Assembly: GCA_964035015.1 (NCBI GenBank)
Contig: OZ036002.1
Coordinates: 1,116,001-1,180,000 of the forward strand
Direction of reading: 5' to 3'
Origin: Corallium rubrum
Taxonomy: Eukaryota > Cnidaria > Anthozoa > Scleralcyonacea > Coralliidae
DNA length: 64,000 bases
Shown here in pieces: positions 1 through 11,169 of this stretch (its first letter is position 1; each line of letters begins with the position of its first letter). Both the position numbers and the translations under genes were made by a program. Below the pieces are notes generated by a model. The model was given only the letters and a program-made list of their open reading frames with translations. It searched no databases and was not told the DNA's origin.

Positions 1-812
1 AATTTACCAATAATCTGTAAAATCGGGGTGTAATTACGGATTATATCATGTTACGTTATATGTTTTACCCAGCTGACAGTTAAACTAACACCAATTTACC
101 AATAATTATTGAAATCCGGGTGTAATTATGGATTATATAATATTACGTTATATGTTTTACCCAACTGGCACATAAACTAACTCCAATTTACCAATAATTG
201 GTAAAATCGGGGCGTAATTAAGGATTATATCATGTTACGTTCTATGTTTTACCCAACTGACACGTGAACTTACCCCAATTCACCAATAATCAATAAAATC
301 GGGGTGTAATTATGGATGATATCATGTTAAGTTATATGTTTTACCCCACTGACACAAAAACTTACCCCAATTTACCAATAATTAGTAAATTGGGGTGTAA
401 TTAAGGATTATATCATGTTACATTATATGTTTTACTCAAGTGACACACAAACTTACCCCAATTTACCAATAATCATTATAATCGGGATGTAATTATGGAT
501 TATATCATGTTACATTATATGTTCTACCCAACTGACACATAATCTTACCCCAATTTACCAATAATCAGTAAAATCGGGGTGTAATTATGGATTATATCAT
601 GTTACGTTATATGTTCTACCCAACTGACACATAATCTTACCCCAATTTACCAATAATCAGTAAAATCGGGGTGTAATTATGGATTATATCATGTTACGTT
701 ATATGTTCTACCCAACTGACGCATAAACTTACCGCAATTTACCAATGATTAGTAAAATCGGGGTGTAATTATGGATTATATCATGTTACGCCATATGTTC
801 TACACAAATTAT
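1..812. repeat. 92-bp minisatellite, about 8.8 copies
   Basis: Nearly identical units begin with AATTTACCAATAAT at about 1, 93, 185, 277, 369, 460, 552, 644 and 736, so the period is 92 bp with one 91-bp unit. Each unit carries the core GGGGTGTAATTATGGATT. The window starts inside the array, so its true length is unknown. No coding potential is seen. Confidence 0.95.
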
Positions 813-1673
813 GTCAATAATTAGTTTCGTTAATTCTATAACAAATAAATAATAAACAATTTGTTAAATATGTCTGTCATCGGTTTTTATTATAATATCA
901 TTAATAGCATTCAATTATGGATCGCCATTATTATAATTACATAAATTTGCATCCTTTATTATAATCATCAATATTACTATCAAAATCATCAACATCATAA
1001 TATATGTAGAATCATAATCGTCGCCATTATCACCAGTATCATCCTCATCAAACTCATCACACTCCCTGGAAAACGTTCTTCAAAAACGTGCAATTGACAG
1101 TCCAGCACTGGGGCAAAGGCGCCAATTCCTGCAGCAACCTGTTTGATTTACAAGTGCAAGCTTTCCTCTGACGACATACTGGTTGTTGAATTGTGCTGTG
1201 TCTAAAAATTAACCGAAAGAATTTATGTTATTAATGACAGTTAAGCTATTTCACAATGTGCACATATTAGCTTCAGCAACATTTTACGTTTCCCTGTTTT
1301 GATAAGGTCAGTACAAGACAATTACAGCAATTATTTAAAATCGGCTATTTAGTTTTTAGAAGGCATAAGTACCGTTAAGAAACAACTCTGGACTTGATCC
1401 ACGCGGGCTTCACTTTGTGCACAAAGATTGTCAACTGCAAGTAGAAAACTTATGAGGTTATTTGTAGTATTTGAGAGCAACCTTTACATCGCATGGAAAG
1501 TATAAATGTTTTTTGCGGTGAAACTTGTTTAATTAACATATTTTAACTTATTTGTGATTGACTTTAAGTTAAAAAGAATTAAGTTATGTTGTTTTATTTT
1601 TTATTAGCGTTATTTTTGGAAAAATACAACATGTAGAAATTTTTCTAAATATAATTTAAAACTGTACAATATA
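813..1673. other. AT-rich intergenic stretch
   Basis: AT-rich sequence with short CAT/ATC trinucleotide runs near 960-1060. No open frame of substance, RNA gene or clear inverted repeat was seen. Confidence 0.6.
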
Positions 1674-2180
1674 CAGTCGTTGGCACCTAAGTGTGTACCC
1701 TGCGAGTCAGAGCCCCTTTCCGACCTACGCAGGCTTCGGGGGAAAGTGGGCTCTGCCAACAAACTCGATCTTCGCCTCAAACTTGGGGCGAGTCAGTCAG
1801 GTTTTAAACTGGTCAAACAAGTTCTAGTTTATGAACACACGTTAGCTATAGCAGGAAAATGGCAAGTAACGCGTTAGAGCCTGGGCCCAAAACAGTATCT
1901 TTGCAACCATTCACGCATATTCAAAAAGAAATATCGAGTTTGTTGGCAGAGCCCACTTTCCCCCGAAGCCTGCGTAGGTCGGAAAGGGGAAATGTTTACC
2001 TTGGAAAGGTATTAGGTTTTCATTCAATATATTCGAACCAATACATTATTGTCACATGAATGTGCCCTTAGCCAATCACATCTCACCAATCCCACGGTGT
2101 TGATTTCAAAACGGTTAACTTTGACTTAAATTTAGAACATGTTTTGACGTGTGGTGTACACGCTTAGGTGCCAACGACTG
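1674..2180. mobile_element. TA-flanked inverted-repeat element (Tc1/mariner-type MITE)
   Basis: The outer ends are inverted copies (CAGTCGTTGGCACCTAAG at the left, its complement at 2163-2180), flanked on both sides by TA (1672-1673 and 2181-2182). A second inverted pair lies inside: about 1711-1768 pairs with about 1935-1990. TA target duplication and CAGT ends are typical of the Tc1/mariner superfamily. No transposase is present, so it is non-autonomous. Short open frames across it are by-products of the inverted repeats. Confidence 0.85.
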
Positions 2181-2339
2181 TACAATCATAGTCCCTAGAG
2201 ATAAATTGTCTGGAAACGCGGCCAAAGTTTTGTTCTAGGTTTTTGTTCACGTTTGTGCACCTTATTTCACCTTATTAGCATCGCTGCTTTATAAATATTA
2301 ATGAACGTAAAACAAAAGATTGCACACCTTATTTACCAC

Positions 2340-2520
2340 CCTCAACGTTTGACAGTACCGAAAAAGATGGCGGCGGTACATTTAACCACAATGCTTTGCG
2401 ACCTCAAATCAACTCAAATAACAACTAAACATTGTTTATCATGGTAAAATGGATTAAATAAGCACGAAATTCATTCCTACCAAAGTTGATCGTTGTTAAA
2501 CCATATCTTCCAATAATTCT
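2340..2520. repeat. Dispersed repeat, second copy inverted at 57950-58140
   Basis: The stretch containing AAAAAGATGGCGGCGG, CACAATGCTTTGCGACCTCA and AACATTGTTTATCATG recurs in reverse complement near 57950-58140. It carries an AAGATGGCGGC motif resembling a YY1 site. Class not determined. Confidence 0.7.
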
Positions 2521-2693
2521 GCAAGAAACAATACTTACTAAACGCAAAGGAATGTGGCTAAATGTACAAGTCGCCATTTTTTTCATAAACGCTGTTTGAA
2601 GAGGTAAAGTGCAATACTTTTCTATAATTCATCAAAAGGCTTTCAGAGACGAACTGAATTGGACAAATTAAACCCATCACGAGAGATTTACCT

Positions 2694-2862
2694 CGCAACA
2701 AAGTTTGCAATTCTTCACGACTCCTTTTAAGTGACGGTAATTTGTTCTTTGTGTAGTAGCCCATAAAACGGATCATTTCCTGTTGAACAACTGTTAGTTC
2801 TTCCCGAAATCTTTCAAGTTCCATGTGCTTGTCTACTGCTGACCGTTTTGTTGCTAAAGGTA
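2694..2862 (-). pseudogene. KDZ-like transposase fragment, exon-like piece
   Basis: On the minus strand an open stretch is bounded by an acceptor-like TTGTAG and a donor-like GAG|GTAAAT. It encodes an amphipathic, probably coiled-coil segment including EELTVVQQEMIRFMGYY and LPSLKRSREELQTLL. From memory of the family this resembles the C-terminal region of KDZ (Kyakuja/Dileera/Zisupton) transposases, which are abundant in corals and end in a Q-x-E-M-x-x-Y-x-x-Y-Y-like coiled coil. No catalytic core is visible nearby, so this is a remnant. A host coiled-coil exon is the main alternative. Confidence 0.4.
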
Positions 2863-3179
2863 CTACAACACACAACAAACATAAACATTTATTAAAATTT
2901 AGGCCCCTGCATGCTTTTATTTTTTGGCAGTTTTATCCATTAGTTTTAAAATTTCTCTGCTGTTTCGCCCTAAATTGGGGCTCGTCAGCACAGTGCAGCC
3001 AATAAGCTAAGCGAGCAGATACTGCGTGTTTTTTGTTCATTTAATCTTACTCAAATGGACACGTGTTCATCCAGGGATATTCATCCTACCAAACAATTAT
3101 GTTTAGTAAGCATACGCATTAAATGATTTTAAATAAGCAGTATTAGCCAACTATATCAGCAAATGTGGACAGCTCTTGT

Positions 3180-3310
3180 ATTTTGCACCTCACTTAAACA
3201 TATACATACACGCATCCATCCGTCCATGTACATACATACATACCAGACTCGCAATGTTATGCATATACACAAATGAACACACACACACATACATACACAC
3301 GAAAATCTAG
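3180..3310. repeat. CA/ACAT-rich low-complexity tract
   Basis: Imperfect ACAT and AC repeats, for example ACACACACACATACATACAC. Simple sequence only. Confidence 0.7.
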
Positions 3311-3448
3311 ACACATAATAAATTTAGATAATGAAAATATGCAATATATAGGAACAAAAAGACAGACAAACAAACGTAGAAAACGACTATTTTTGAATAA
3401 TTACATGCATCGACGACTGGCTGTGACCCAATTTTCCATGGGAAATTT

Positions 3449-3655
3449 CTATTCGTTGTCTCTTTCACAATCCATAAGGGGCTCGTCTGACATTCTGTTG
3501 TAATTAGAGAATGAATCTTCCATGTCTGCTTTTTCTTTGGTTATTTTTCTGCGCAATTTCTGCTGTTGCTTTGAAGACTCTGAAATTAAAGCCATATGTA
3601 ATCGAAAAATAATTATTCTGCGGGTACTCGATGACGAAATAATTTCCTGGTTCAA
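3449..3655 (-). pseudogene. Second KDZ-like transposase fragment
   Basis: A minus-strand open stretch upstream (in gene order) of the 2694-2862 piece encodes KLRRKITKEKADMEDSFSNY. This charged helical segment resembles the LRR-K-I-x-x-E-K repeat found just before the terminal coiled coil in KDZ transposases. An AG acceptor-like site (TTTCAG) precedes the SSKQQQKL residues. Order and strand agree with the downstream fragment, suggesting two exons of one decayed gene separated by about 600 bp. The assignment rests on pattern recall, not alignment. Confidence 0.35.
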
Positions 3656-3687
3656 CTGTGTAACTTTAATTTATTCCCGTCCATATA

Positions 3688-4006
3688 CAGGGTGTATCAA
3701 AAAAAAGGCTACCCTTAGAAAATATAATTAACATTCTTTTCAAATAACCTATTGTATATTGACAGCCCTGGACACCTCTGAAGTCACGGATGCGTAAAAA
3801 ACAAATGGTCGTATACACCTGGGAAATTACGATAACTTCTAAACGTATGAAGGAGCATAACTGAAATAAAAATGTTAATTATTATATTCATATCAGTTCG
3901 ATTAAAAATGGTTCAACTGACCACAGGGCTGTCAATATACAATAGGTTATTTGAAAAGAATGTTAATTATATTTTCTAAGGGTAGCCTTTTTTTTGATAC
4001 ACCCTG
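3688..4006. mobile_element. 319-bp TA-flanked foldback MITE
   Basis: About 95-bp arms are near-perfect inverted copies (left end CAGGGTGTATCAAAAAAAAG, right end its complement), flanked by TA at 3686-3687 and 4007-4008. The CAGGGTGT-type terminus recurs at the 46574-47398 element. No coding region. Confidence 0.9.
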
Positions 4007-4202
4007 TATAGTGTCATTCATAGTTTATTATCCCTAAACAAGTTTTTCGCCATACGGCAACGACTCGGATAGAAAGGTGTTCAGTGTTCTAATGTTAAAG
4101 TTTTCAGCAAAAATCAAAAGTTGTAATCATTACATTTCCATAATCACCTGCAAGTCCAAATCCAGGATTTTGCAGCCATGAATATTATCCTGACACATTT
4201 TG

Positions 4203-4358
4203 TATAGGTAATAGCATGGTTTCGAGTGCAATTTGGAAAAAACATGCACGAGTGAGTTTTTCAAAGACTATCAAAATTGCACGAGTGCTATTTGAGGTCT
4301 TTGAAAAACTCACGAGTGCGTGTTTTTTTCAAAATTGCACGAGAAATCATGCTATACT
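4203..4358. mobile_element. Foldback element, GCATGGTTTCGAGTGC family
   Basis: The left arm (ATAGGTAATAGCATGGTTTC) pairs with the right arm ending ATCATGCTATACTTATTA, around the CTCGTGCAATTTTG core. Related ends occur at about 50630-50710 and as the inverted ends of the 55448-56233 element. Confidence 0.8.
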
Positions 4359-4510
4359 TATTATTCTCACACATCATTAGATATTCATAGCATTTCGGCC
4401 AATCCGGTTGCTTGATTTACGTCACATGTACTTACCTAGAAACCCAGTCTAAACCAGAGACCAATTAATTCAAGTGCGAGAACAATACATATATTAATTT
4501 AAAATTTCAA

Positions 4511-4576
4511 TACTGTATTTAGAAATGTTTTCTAAATACATTAAACTGTATTTAGAAAACATTTCTAAATACAGTA
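4511..4576. repeat. Perfect hairpin, 30-bp arms, 6-nt spacer
   Basis: 4511-4540 and 4547-4576 are exact reverse complements (TACTGTATTTAGAAATGTTT begins the left arm) around TTAAAC. Part of a cluster of nested palindromes. Confidence 0.92.
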
Positions 4577-4599
4577 CGCTGTATTTAGAAGTAATATTT

Positions 4600-4740
4600 G
4601 AACAACGAGAGCGAGTGTTTCACCGGGATATCCAAACACGAGAAAACAATGTATGAAAACACGAGGCCGAAGGCCGAGTGTTTTTGTTAATTGTTTTCGA
4701 GTGTTTGGATATCCCGGTGGGACACGAGCTCGAGTTGTTT
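4600..4740. mobile_element. Foldback element with CGAGTGTTTGGATATC arms
   Basis: The left arm (AACAACGAGAGCGAGTGTTT) and the right arm ending CACGAGCTCGAGTTGTTT are inverted copies. The loop contains GGCCGAAGGCC, a self-complementary GC-rich core. Confidence 0.8.
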
Positions 4741-4778
4741 AAATAGCTTCTCAAATGAACACAAGTATAGTTTGCATA

Positions 4779-4833
4779 GGTAATTAGGATATTTGAGGAA
4801 GATCACTGTGATCTTCCTCAAATATCCTAATTA
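4779..4833. repeat. Perfect hairpin, 27-bp arms, 1-nt spacer
   Basis: The left arm starts GTAATTAGGATATTTGAGGA (4779-4805). Its exact complement follows after a single T. Such near-spacerless palindromes can extrude as cruciforms and are often unstable in cloning. Confidence 0.92.
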
Positions 4834-5467
4834 CGTATGCCGATCAAATGTATTGTAGTGTTCTGAGACACCGTGTTTGACTTAGTTATCCAAATGCAAT
4901 CCCATGACTAGATGGGTCTTTATTATTGGATAATTAGCTCATGAATTATTAATGAGTTTGAGAAATCATTTTCCAATACAATTTTCTGTCGCTATAGAAA
5001 CCAGTTCCAAATACAACAGATTTTTTTACCTAACAGCACTTCACAATATAAGCGACTACATGCGATACATATATTACAAGTAAAATAGACTAACAAGAAA
5101 CCAAACTTACGTTGGTGCAATTTAAGTTATTCGACGACAGACAGAAACCTACGAAAAGCACTAAAACAGTGATGTTGCTTGCAGACTGATTGAAGTAATG
5201 AAGTTTAAACATCCATCTACCTTTCATAATATTATGAAGTACATATAAAAGTATAACATCTTCTGTCTTCTTTAGTTTGTAAAGTTCTACATTATTCCAA
5301 TTGTCATCTATATTTTCTCTCCTCAATATCAGTCCTGGCTAAATTGATCCTGCTATTCAACATAATCTAATGTATGTTATCCATAAATCCAACGTCTTGC
5401 GAACCAAAACTGCTGGCTGTTTTAAAACAAAATTTCCCCTTGTCTCTGCAAGCGCTTGACGACTAGT

Positions 5468-6840
5468 CTGTTGTAACCTGAATGTCAGACCTTTATTTGT
5501 TCCCGCCTTCCGCTAAACCCGGCAGGCGGGCAAGGTGCGGGCGAGCGAGAAGGCGAGAAAAATAAAGGCCTGAGGAAACTCTTAACAAAACCGTCTTCCG
5601 CCCACTTTGCTATTTTTAAATATGAACGAGTATGATTGATATGAGTTGTCAAAATCTCAAAGCGTATGTTTTGATTTCATCCCACAGAAATATAGTCTTT
5701 CTCCGCGTCTGGTTTTAGTCCAGACTAGTCTAGGTAGACTTGCAATAAATACACGAGCGTTTGTCCATGGTATATCTAGACCCGATCTAGAGAAGAAGTC
5801 GAAGAATTGGAAACTACGATAAGAAACCGAGAAATTTGACAATTTGAGAATATACATATATATTGATTCAAAATTCCACCATAATAAAAGATATAAGATA
5901 AACACGATTTGATAGCCGCCTTGATATAGTTTCGACCAAATTAATAAATATATAATTTTGTAGCATTAGAATTTAAATTTTAGAATGCAGGTAGACCATT
6001 TAATTAATATATTGATACATAATTATAAACACGTCTCAACCGTATAAACTCAGTCATCCACAACTAAGACTATAAACTGCTCCGAGATTCCCGTTTTGTA
6101 ACTTACGGGTCCACTTTTCTGACAACCATTGTTCAGCACTGCCATAAACAACTTGAACTTTCGCATCGGCTTCGCCTTCAGTAGCGATCGTCACTGATCA
6201 TCGAACGAAGGACCCAATTAAGTAGACTGTTTTTCGCACGGTCTCCACCTGCTACAACGAAATTCCTCACCGTGCCATGTTGAAGTCGATGAAGTTCACA
6301 GAACACAAATGGCAATATCTGATATATCAGACTTTTACCAAAACCATGCAGTGGGCAAAACAGCAAAGACATCTTGGCTGTCAACAGACAACAGCGAGCT
6401 TTCGAATGCACGTCGTTTGTTCTGGTTTCAAAGACTCATAGCCGAAATGCGTCAATAACAAAGCAGTTTCGAAAAATCTTTCTATGGTTTGATTTTGCGA
6501 CATAATAAATGATTAAACGAATGAATTGGTCACAGAAACGTACACGATAAACAGATTCGAGAAATGGCCGCGATGACTGTGTCTGGCTTGTCACGGTGTG
6601 CACCTTGACGGTGCACCTTTGGGCAGTTGTTTATCTGAATGAACCAATCAAAATCCTTACTTCAATTAGTCAGCCAATCAGAGCTCCCGTCCATGAGATG
6701 GACGGAGAACCCACAGTTTTATTAAGAGTTTCCTCAGGCCTTTATTTTTCTCGCCTTCTCGCTCGCCCGCACCTTGCCCGCCTGCCGGTTTAGCGGAAGG
6801 CGGGAACAAATAAAGGCCTGACATTCAGGTTAAGTCTGTT
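5468..6840. mobile_element. Element with ~117-bp inverted ends around a helicase remnant
   Basis: 5468-5584 and 6723-6840 are inverted copies of about 117 bp. Each contains the CG-rich palindrome CGGGCGAGCGAGAAGGCGAG between GGCCTTTATTT and AATAAAGGCC. The 1.1 kb between them holds a minus-strand helicase-like pseudogene. Further out, CTCACACATCATTAGATATT at about 4369 is matched inverted at about 6861-6883, so the full element may be larger. Superfamily and target duplication were not established. Confidence 0.65.
6107..6430 (-). pseudogene. RecQ-like SF2 helicase fragment, frameshifted
   Basis: The minus strand encodes a Walker A-like GFGKSLIYQ preceded, in a neighbouring frame, by DVFAVLPT. 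Together these match motif I of RecQ-type superfamily 2 helicases, an ATP-binding motif. Downstream, after a stop at 6178, another frame continues with KVQVVYGSAEQWLSEKW up to a donor-like GTAAGT (6106-6101). At least two frameshifts separate these blocks and no DEAH, motif III or C-terminal RecA domain is seen nearby, so the gene is dead or badly broken. RecQ-like helicase fragments are very common in coral genomes as mobile-element cargo. Its place between long inverted repeats supports that origin over a host BLM/WRN gene. Confidence 0.6.
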
Positions 6841-6886
6841 GTGATTGGCCCTCATTGCAATGAATATCTAATGATGTGTGAGAAGC

Positions 6887-7028
6887 TATTTCAAATCCTC
6901 GTTAGTGTTCTAGACTTGGTTGCCAAATCCCATGTGCCGTTAACAATAGCTCGGCTGCGCCTCGCTATTGTTAACGGCGCATAGGATTTCGAAACCACGT
7001 CTAGAACACTAAATCGGATTTGAAATAT
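6887..7028. mobile_element. Foldback element with TTAACAATAGC palindromic core
   Basis: The arms (ATTTCAAATCC...GTGTTCTAGAC and their complement) flank GTTAACAATAGC / GCTATTGTTAAC around GGCTGCGCC. No coding region. Confidence 0.85.
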
Positions 7029-8632
7029 TACTTTCAGCCAATGAGAATTGTGCGTTGTCTGAACAACGCTCCCCAATTTTATGAATAGAATGTCCACTGT
7101 CCCTTATATATTCCCTTCTCCTTCCCGCGCCCGCACACGGGTTGGCTCGCTGCTTCGCCGCTCGCCTCCCGCTACTACTCCCCCCCCCCCCCCAGCCCCT
7201 ATAAGGGACTGTGGCACAGTCTAGGTTTGACCCAATCGATCCCATCTTCAACTGTCGAATTAATTATAGTTCTTGAATTTTTACAAACATATGCGAGCCT
7301 ATAAGCGGTATTTGCAAGTGACTAAAGTACAACATGTCTAAAAATTATAGTTTTATAATGTTATTTAAACATCTTCCATTATATTGGTCGAAACCTGTGC
7401 ATGTTTCATACTTCAATTTATGCCAGACTACCTCCAATTTTTTTGAAATTCTGTATATAACCAGCCTGTAGTTTAGGCATTACATAAACAATACAAAAAA
7501 ATTTAAAAAAATCTTTTTTAAAAATGCCTGGAATATACTCCCTCTCCCAATAGGAACTAGACTTATCTTTCATTCTAATTTTTTTCAAATATACATTTTC
7601 AAATTCTGTAAATTACTTTCATTCGGCACGGTTAAAGTTAAGCGGTACGCTTACTGTGTATTAATAATTTTCGTGTACATCCTATCATATTTGTTACTAG
7701 CTCAAACCACTGTCGTAGGGAATCGCTTAGAGTTTCTGGTAAGGTACCTACTAATGTCACGAAACAGAATGTAAAATGGAAATGGAATTAAGTTGTTCGA
7801 TGTATGACTTTAATTCTGGAAGCTGACCAGGACAAAATACTGGAACTTTGATGTCAAGAACGGAGTCCTTATTCGCTGGATTATCGATAATAACGAACAC
7901 AAGAAATATTTCGGCTTCTTTGCCCTTTCGAACAACTCTTGGTACGGTATGAAAGAAATATAAGGAAAACGAAACTTATATGGGGTGATTACATGGACCT
8001 GGATGATTTCAGGCTAAAATTCGCAATTATCAAGTACATAAGGGCAATTTTAGTTTTACGCTAATTAGTCTATTATTAATTTTGTAAGCCCATCGTTAAT
8101 AGAAAGATTGTCAGTCTTAGCTAATCCACGAAAGCGTCTTCACGAAGACTAATTAATAATTTATTAAGTCTTCGCTATAAACCTTTCTAAACGTAGCATA
8201 AAAAGTTACTGTTCATAAACCAACGTTTATCAGGAGTAACTCTTCGAAGACATGTCCATATTTATACTCTCATAGAACCACTGATGACGTTATCGTTATC
8301 GATTTAACAAGATGCAAATACGCTTTTGGTAATAGAGCAGGTGGGAGGCGAGCTATTGATATTCAATGCCTCCAGACAACGTCTTTGATGGTACCGCAGA
8401 CTGGTGGTAGTTTTATTCTTGAATTTTCCACGTAATTTATATAATGGCTAATTTAAAGCAGAATTTTTTCTTTGTTACAAACAATCTTTTGGTGCTTGCA
8501 TTTCCTGCATTCTGACAAGACTATTTAGCAAAATCTTACAGTTTTAACTTGTGTTTTTTATACAACATTTTATGATTTTTTAAGGACTTGTGCTTTTACA
8601 TTTTTTACCATTATTGGAGACAACTTTTTAGG
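7029..8632. other. Non-coding stretch with GC-rich patch and poly-C run
   Basis: 7125-7195 is a GC-rich patch (CCCGCGCCCGCACACGGG) ending in a run of 14 C at about 7181-7194. The rest is AT-rich, with scattered short inverted repeats near 8060-8170. No supportable gene. Confidence 0.5.
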
Positions 8633-8880
8633 ACTGTTTTGCTCCTTGTCAGAGCTCATCAGCATGCCTATGAATCACTGTTGTACCAGTGAATTCGACA
8701 TGGACATCCAAGGCTACAAACTTTACCCCTTATCTACGCTGAGCTGTCTGGTTTTCGAGTTTTAGTGTCAATAGACCACATGGGATCCATTTCATGGACT
8801 TATAGAGAAGCTCACCTCTCTACATCACCCGAAGTCATGCTCATACCTACTCAAGTCATACTCATAGCAACTACGCAACT
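8633..8880 (+). repeat. Dispersed repeat, longer copy at 38750-39110
   Basis: GTCAGAGCTCATCAGCATGC (8648) and CTCTCTACATCA (about 8816) recur in the same order at 38767 and 39070. The second copy is longer. It may be a SINE or a non-autonomous element; ends are not defined. Confidence 0.65.
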
Positions 8881-8887
8881 ACCAAGT

Positions 8888-9172
8888 CAGGGCCGTAGGA
8901 AGCTATTTTGTAGGGGGGGGGGCTGATGTAGCGAGCGTCGAACACGCGAGATATCTAGAGGGTCCGGGGGCATGCCCCCCCGGAAAATTTTGGATTCTAG
9001 GGTCTCTGAAACAGCATTTCCCGCATTCTGGGGCGAGATTTATAGCAAAATTTATAGCATAAATTTTATTTCCCTCTAAAACTTTACAGATTATCGCTAG
9101 TTTACAAATTATTGGGGGGGGGGGGGGGGCTGAAGCCCCCCCCCAGCCCCCCCCCCGGTGTCTACGGCCCTG
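8888..9172. mobile_element. 285-bp MITE, 5-bp target duplication CAAGT, hAT-like
   Basis: Termini CAGGGCCGTAG / CTACGGCCCTG are flanked by CAAGT on both sides (8883-8887, 9173-9177). The interior shares GGGTCCGGGGGCATGCCCCC and the following GGAAAATTTT with the 38296-40937 element, which also has a 5-bp duplication, so the two are related. CAGGG ends with 5-bp duplications fit a hAT subgroup (inference). The 90-residue Pro/Gly-rich frame on the minus strand here arises from the poly-G/poly-C runs and is not a gene. Confidence 0.88.
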
Positions 9173-9186
9173 CAAGTATTTTTTCT

Positions 9187-9191
<5 letters not shown>

Positions 9192-9234
<43 letters not shown>

Positions 9235-9270
9235 TGTATATATGTATGTATATATATATATATATATTTA
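9192..9270. repeat. (TA)n microsatellite
   Basis: Almost uninterrupted TA repeats with one CTGTATATATGTATG break. Confidence 0.95.
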
Positions 9271-10059
9271 TAATATAGCTACTAATGGTATATGAGCTAT
9301 CTTGCAATATGATTGGCTGCATTACTAACTGTATATCAGCTCATATACAGCGAGTAGTAAAAAACAAAATGGCGGCGTAGTTTTCTTAAACTATTGCAGA
9401 TGAAACTGGCTGGTTTTTTCAACGTATAGCTCAGAAAAACGTGAGCTAAGAAGGGGAAACTAACATTTAACACAAAATACACAACCCAAATGCACAATTT
9501 ACAAAGTTAAGATGGTAAATCCATTTTAAAAACCGTCTTAAGAGTTTACAAAACCCGATTTGAATTGTCAAGTTGACAACAATGTTTTGTCAGACAAATT
9601 AAAATCCACAAGAATTGAATTTATGAGTACAACCATTATTATTACTCAGCAAAGTGGGTTTTGAAGTAATAAATCATTATGGATAAAGACTGTGTTATTC
9701 CTTCAGGTTAGAAATATTGAAAAACAACGCGTAATTTTCGCTATTAATCATATTTTTAGCTTCTTTGTCCATTTAAAAAGCCAAAGATTCACAACCACGA
9801 CAGATTAAGAAATAAATCACCCACCTTTTGACTTTTCAAAGCTGTTTTTATTCTTCATTCAATCTTTTCAACGTATTTTCTGGCTCTGAGAGAAAATTCT
9901 GAAGCTGTTTTCAACTCAGCACGAAACTTGAAAACATAAACTACAATACGCATGACGGAAGCTCATATGTGGCGGATATTCAATTAATATAATTTATTGC
10001 AATAAATCAACAATTTTGCATTAATTATCATAACATATTTTGCTATATTATAAAACAAT
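9271..10059. other. Non-coding stretch
   Basis: Contains GGTATATGAGCT and GCTCATATAC near 9288-9350, matching the arms of the next foldback element, and an AAAATGGCGGCG motif at about 9367. No gene recognised. Confidence 0.5.
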
Positions 10060-10160
10060 TATACCATTCGCTCTCGTCGTATATGAACTCATAGCCAACT
10101 CGGCGAAGCGCCTCGTTGGCTATGAGCTCATATACGACTCGAGCTCATGGTATAATTGTT
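10060..10160. mobile_element. Foldback element with AACTCGGCGAAGCGCC loop
   Basis: The arms ATTATACCAT...TATATGA..CTCATAGCCAAC and their complement face each other around CGGCGAAGCGCCTCG. The outer sequence GGTATATGAGCT recurs near 9288, so this may be one end of a larger element. Confidence 0.8.
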
Positions 10161-10491
10161 AAATATATATAATTTATTTCATCACAAGATAAATATAGAT
10201 AGTACAAATAGATATGAAAGAAGAAAATAATATTTTACAGTGATGGAGAATCTAGAAGAAAGCAAAATTTGCTTGTTTGGTGTAGATCTCTTTTATAGAA
10301 AATATAACTAGTATATACATTAATAATTGATGGACAATTATACCCCCTCAAGTCCACTACACAACATCTAACTTATCGATGTTGCATAATAAACCCAAGA
10401 AGGTATTTACTGTCATATTAACTTAATATAACATTGTTAGTATAGCCTAGAAAATTGTTTTGTTTAAAGTACATTTACTATTTCACATATA

Positions 10492-10540
<49 letters not shown>

Positions 10541-11150
10541 TATATATATGATGAAATAATATATAAACCTAATTCTTGAATTTTCACCTTTTTTTAAAAT
10601 TTACATTCTGTTGCCATTGATCTAAAATTATTCCAAACTTTCGGCTACAATAAGATTATATTTAATTATAATATTCAGTGATGAACTACTTATATTTGTA
10701 ACACATCTCATTATCTAATTAATAATTATATGATGAATTATTCATAAATATACTCGAGAGTTCTACATATAACATATCCCATGTAACATAAATAATTTAC
10801 GCTTTTCACGGTTGCACAAGTCTGAGGAACTAAATATAAGATAGTATCCACTTACCTTAAAGCAATACAACGTTTCTTAACTTTCTCAGTGAAGAAACAG
10901 CTTTAGCATACTGAGGAATATAATTGTGCCTCCGTGTCGATATCCCGATGTAATGTCTTGCCAATCTGCGCCAAAATCTCTTGACCCACGAGGAAACCAC
11001 ACGATTGGAGTTTCTTTGACAAATCGCAACAGATCGTGTTCAACAATTCATCGTTTTCACTCTGTAGAGCATTCTCTATAAGTTCCGCGACATCCGTAGA
11101 CCGCCATAATCGAACTCAAAGCAGAAGTTTGACTGCCAGCTCAGGCAGCT
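10161..11150. other. AT-rich stretch with TA array, leading into a gypsy remnant
   Basis: 10486-10549 is a (TA)n array. The remainder is AT-rich and non-coding up to about 10880, after which degraded retroelement sequence probably begins, but I could not assign domains before about 11170. Confidence 0.5.
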
Positions 11151-11169
11151 TTAGTTATGCCGTATGGAG

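Noticed and set aside
1..812. CRISPR array
   Set aside because: The whole 92-bp unit repeats without unique spacers, in a eukaryotic context: a minisatellite.
5090..5905. Minus-strand frames of 78 and 82 codons
   Set aside because: AT-rich chance frames or foldback sequence. No domain.
8903..9175. 90-codon Pro/Gly-rich minus-strand frame
   Set aside because: Lies within the 285-bp MITE and depends on poly-C/poly-G runs.
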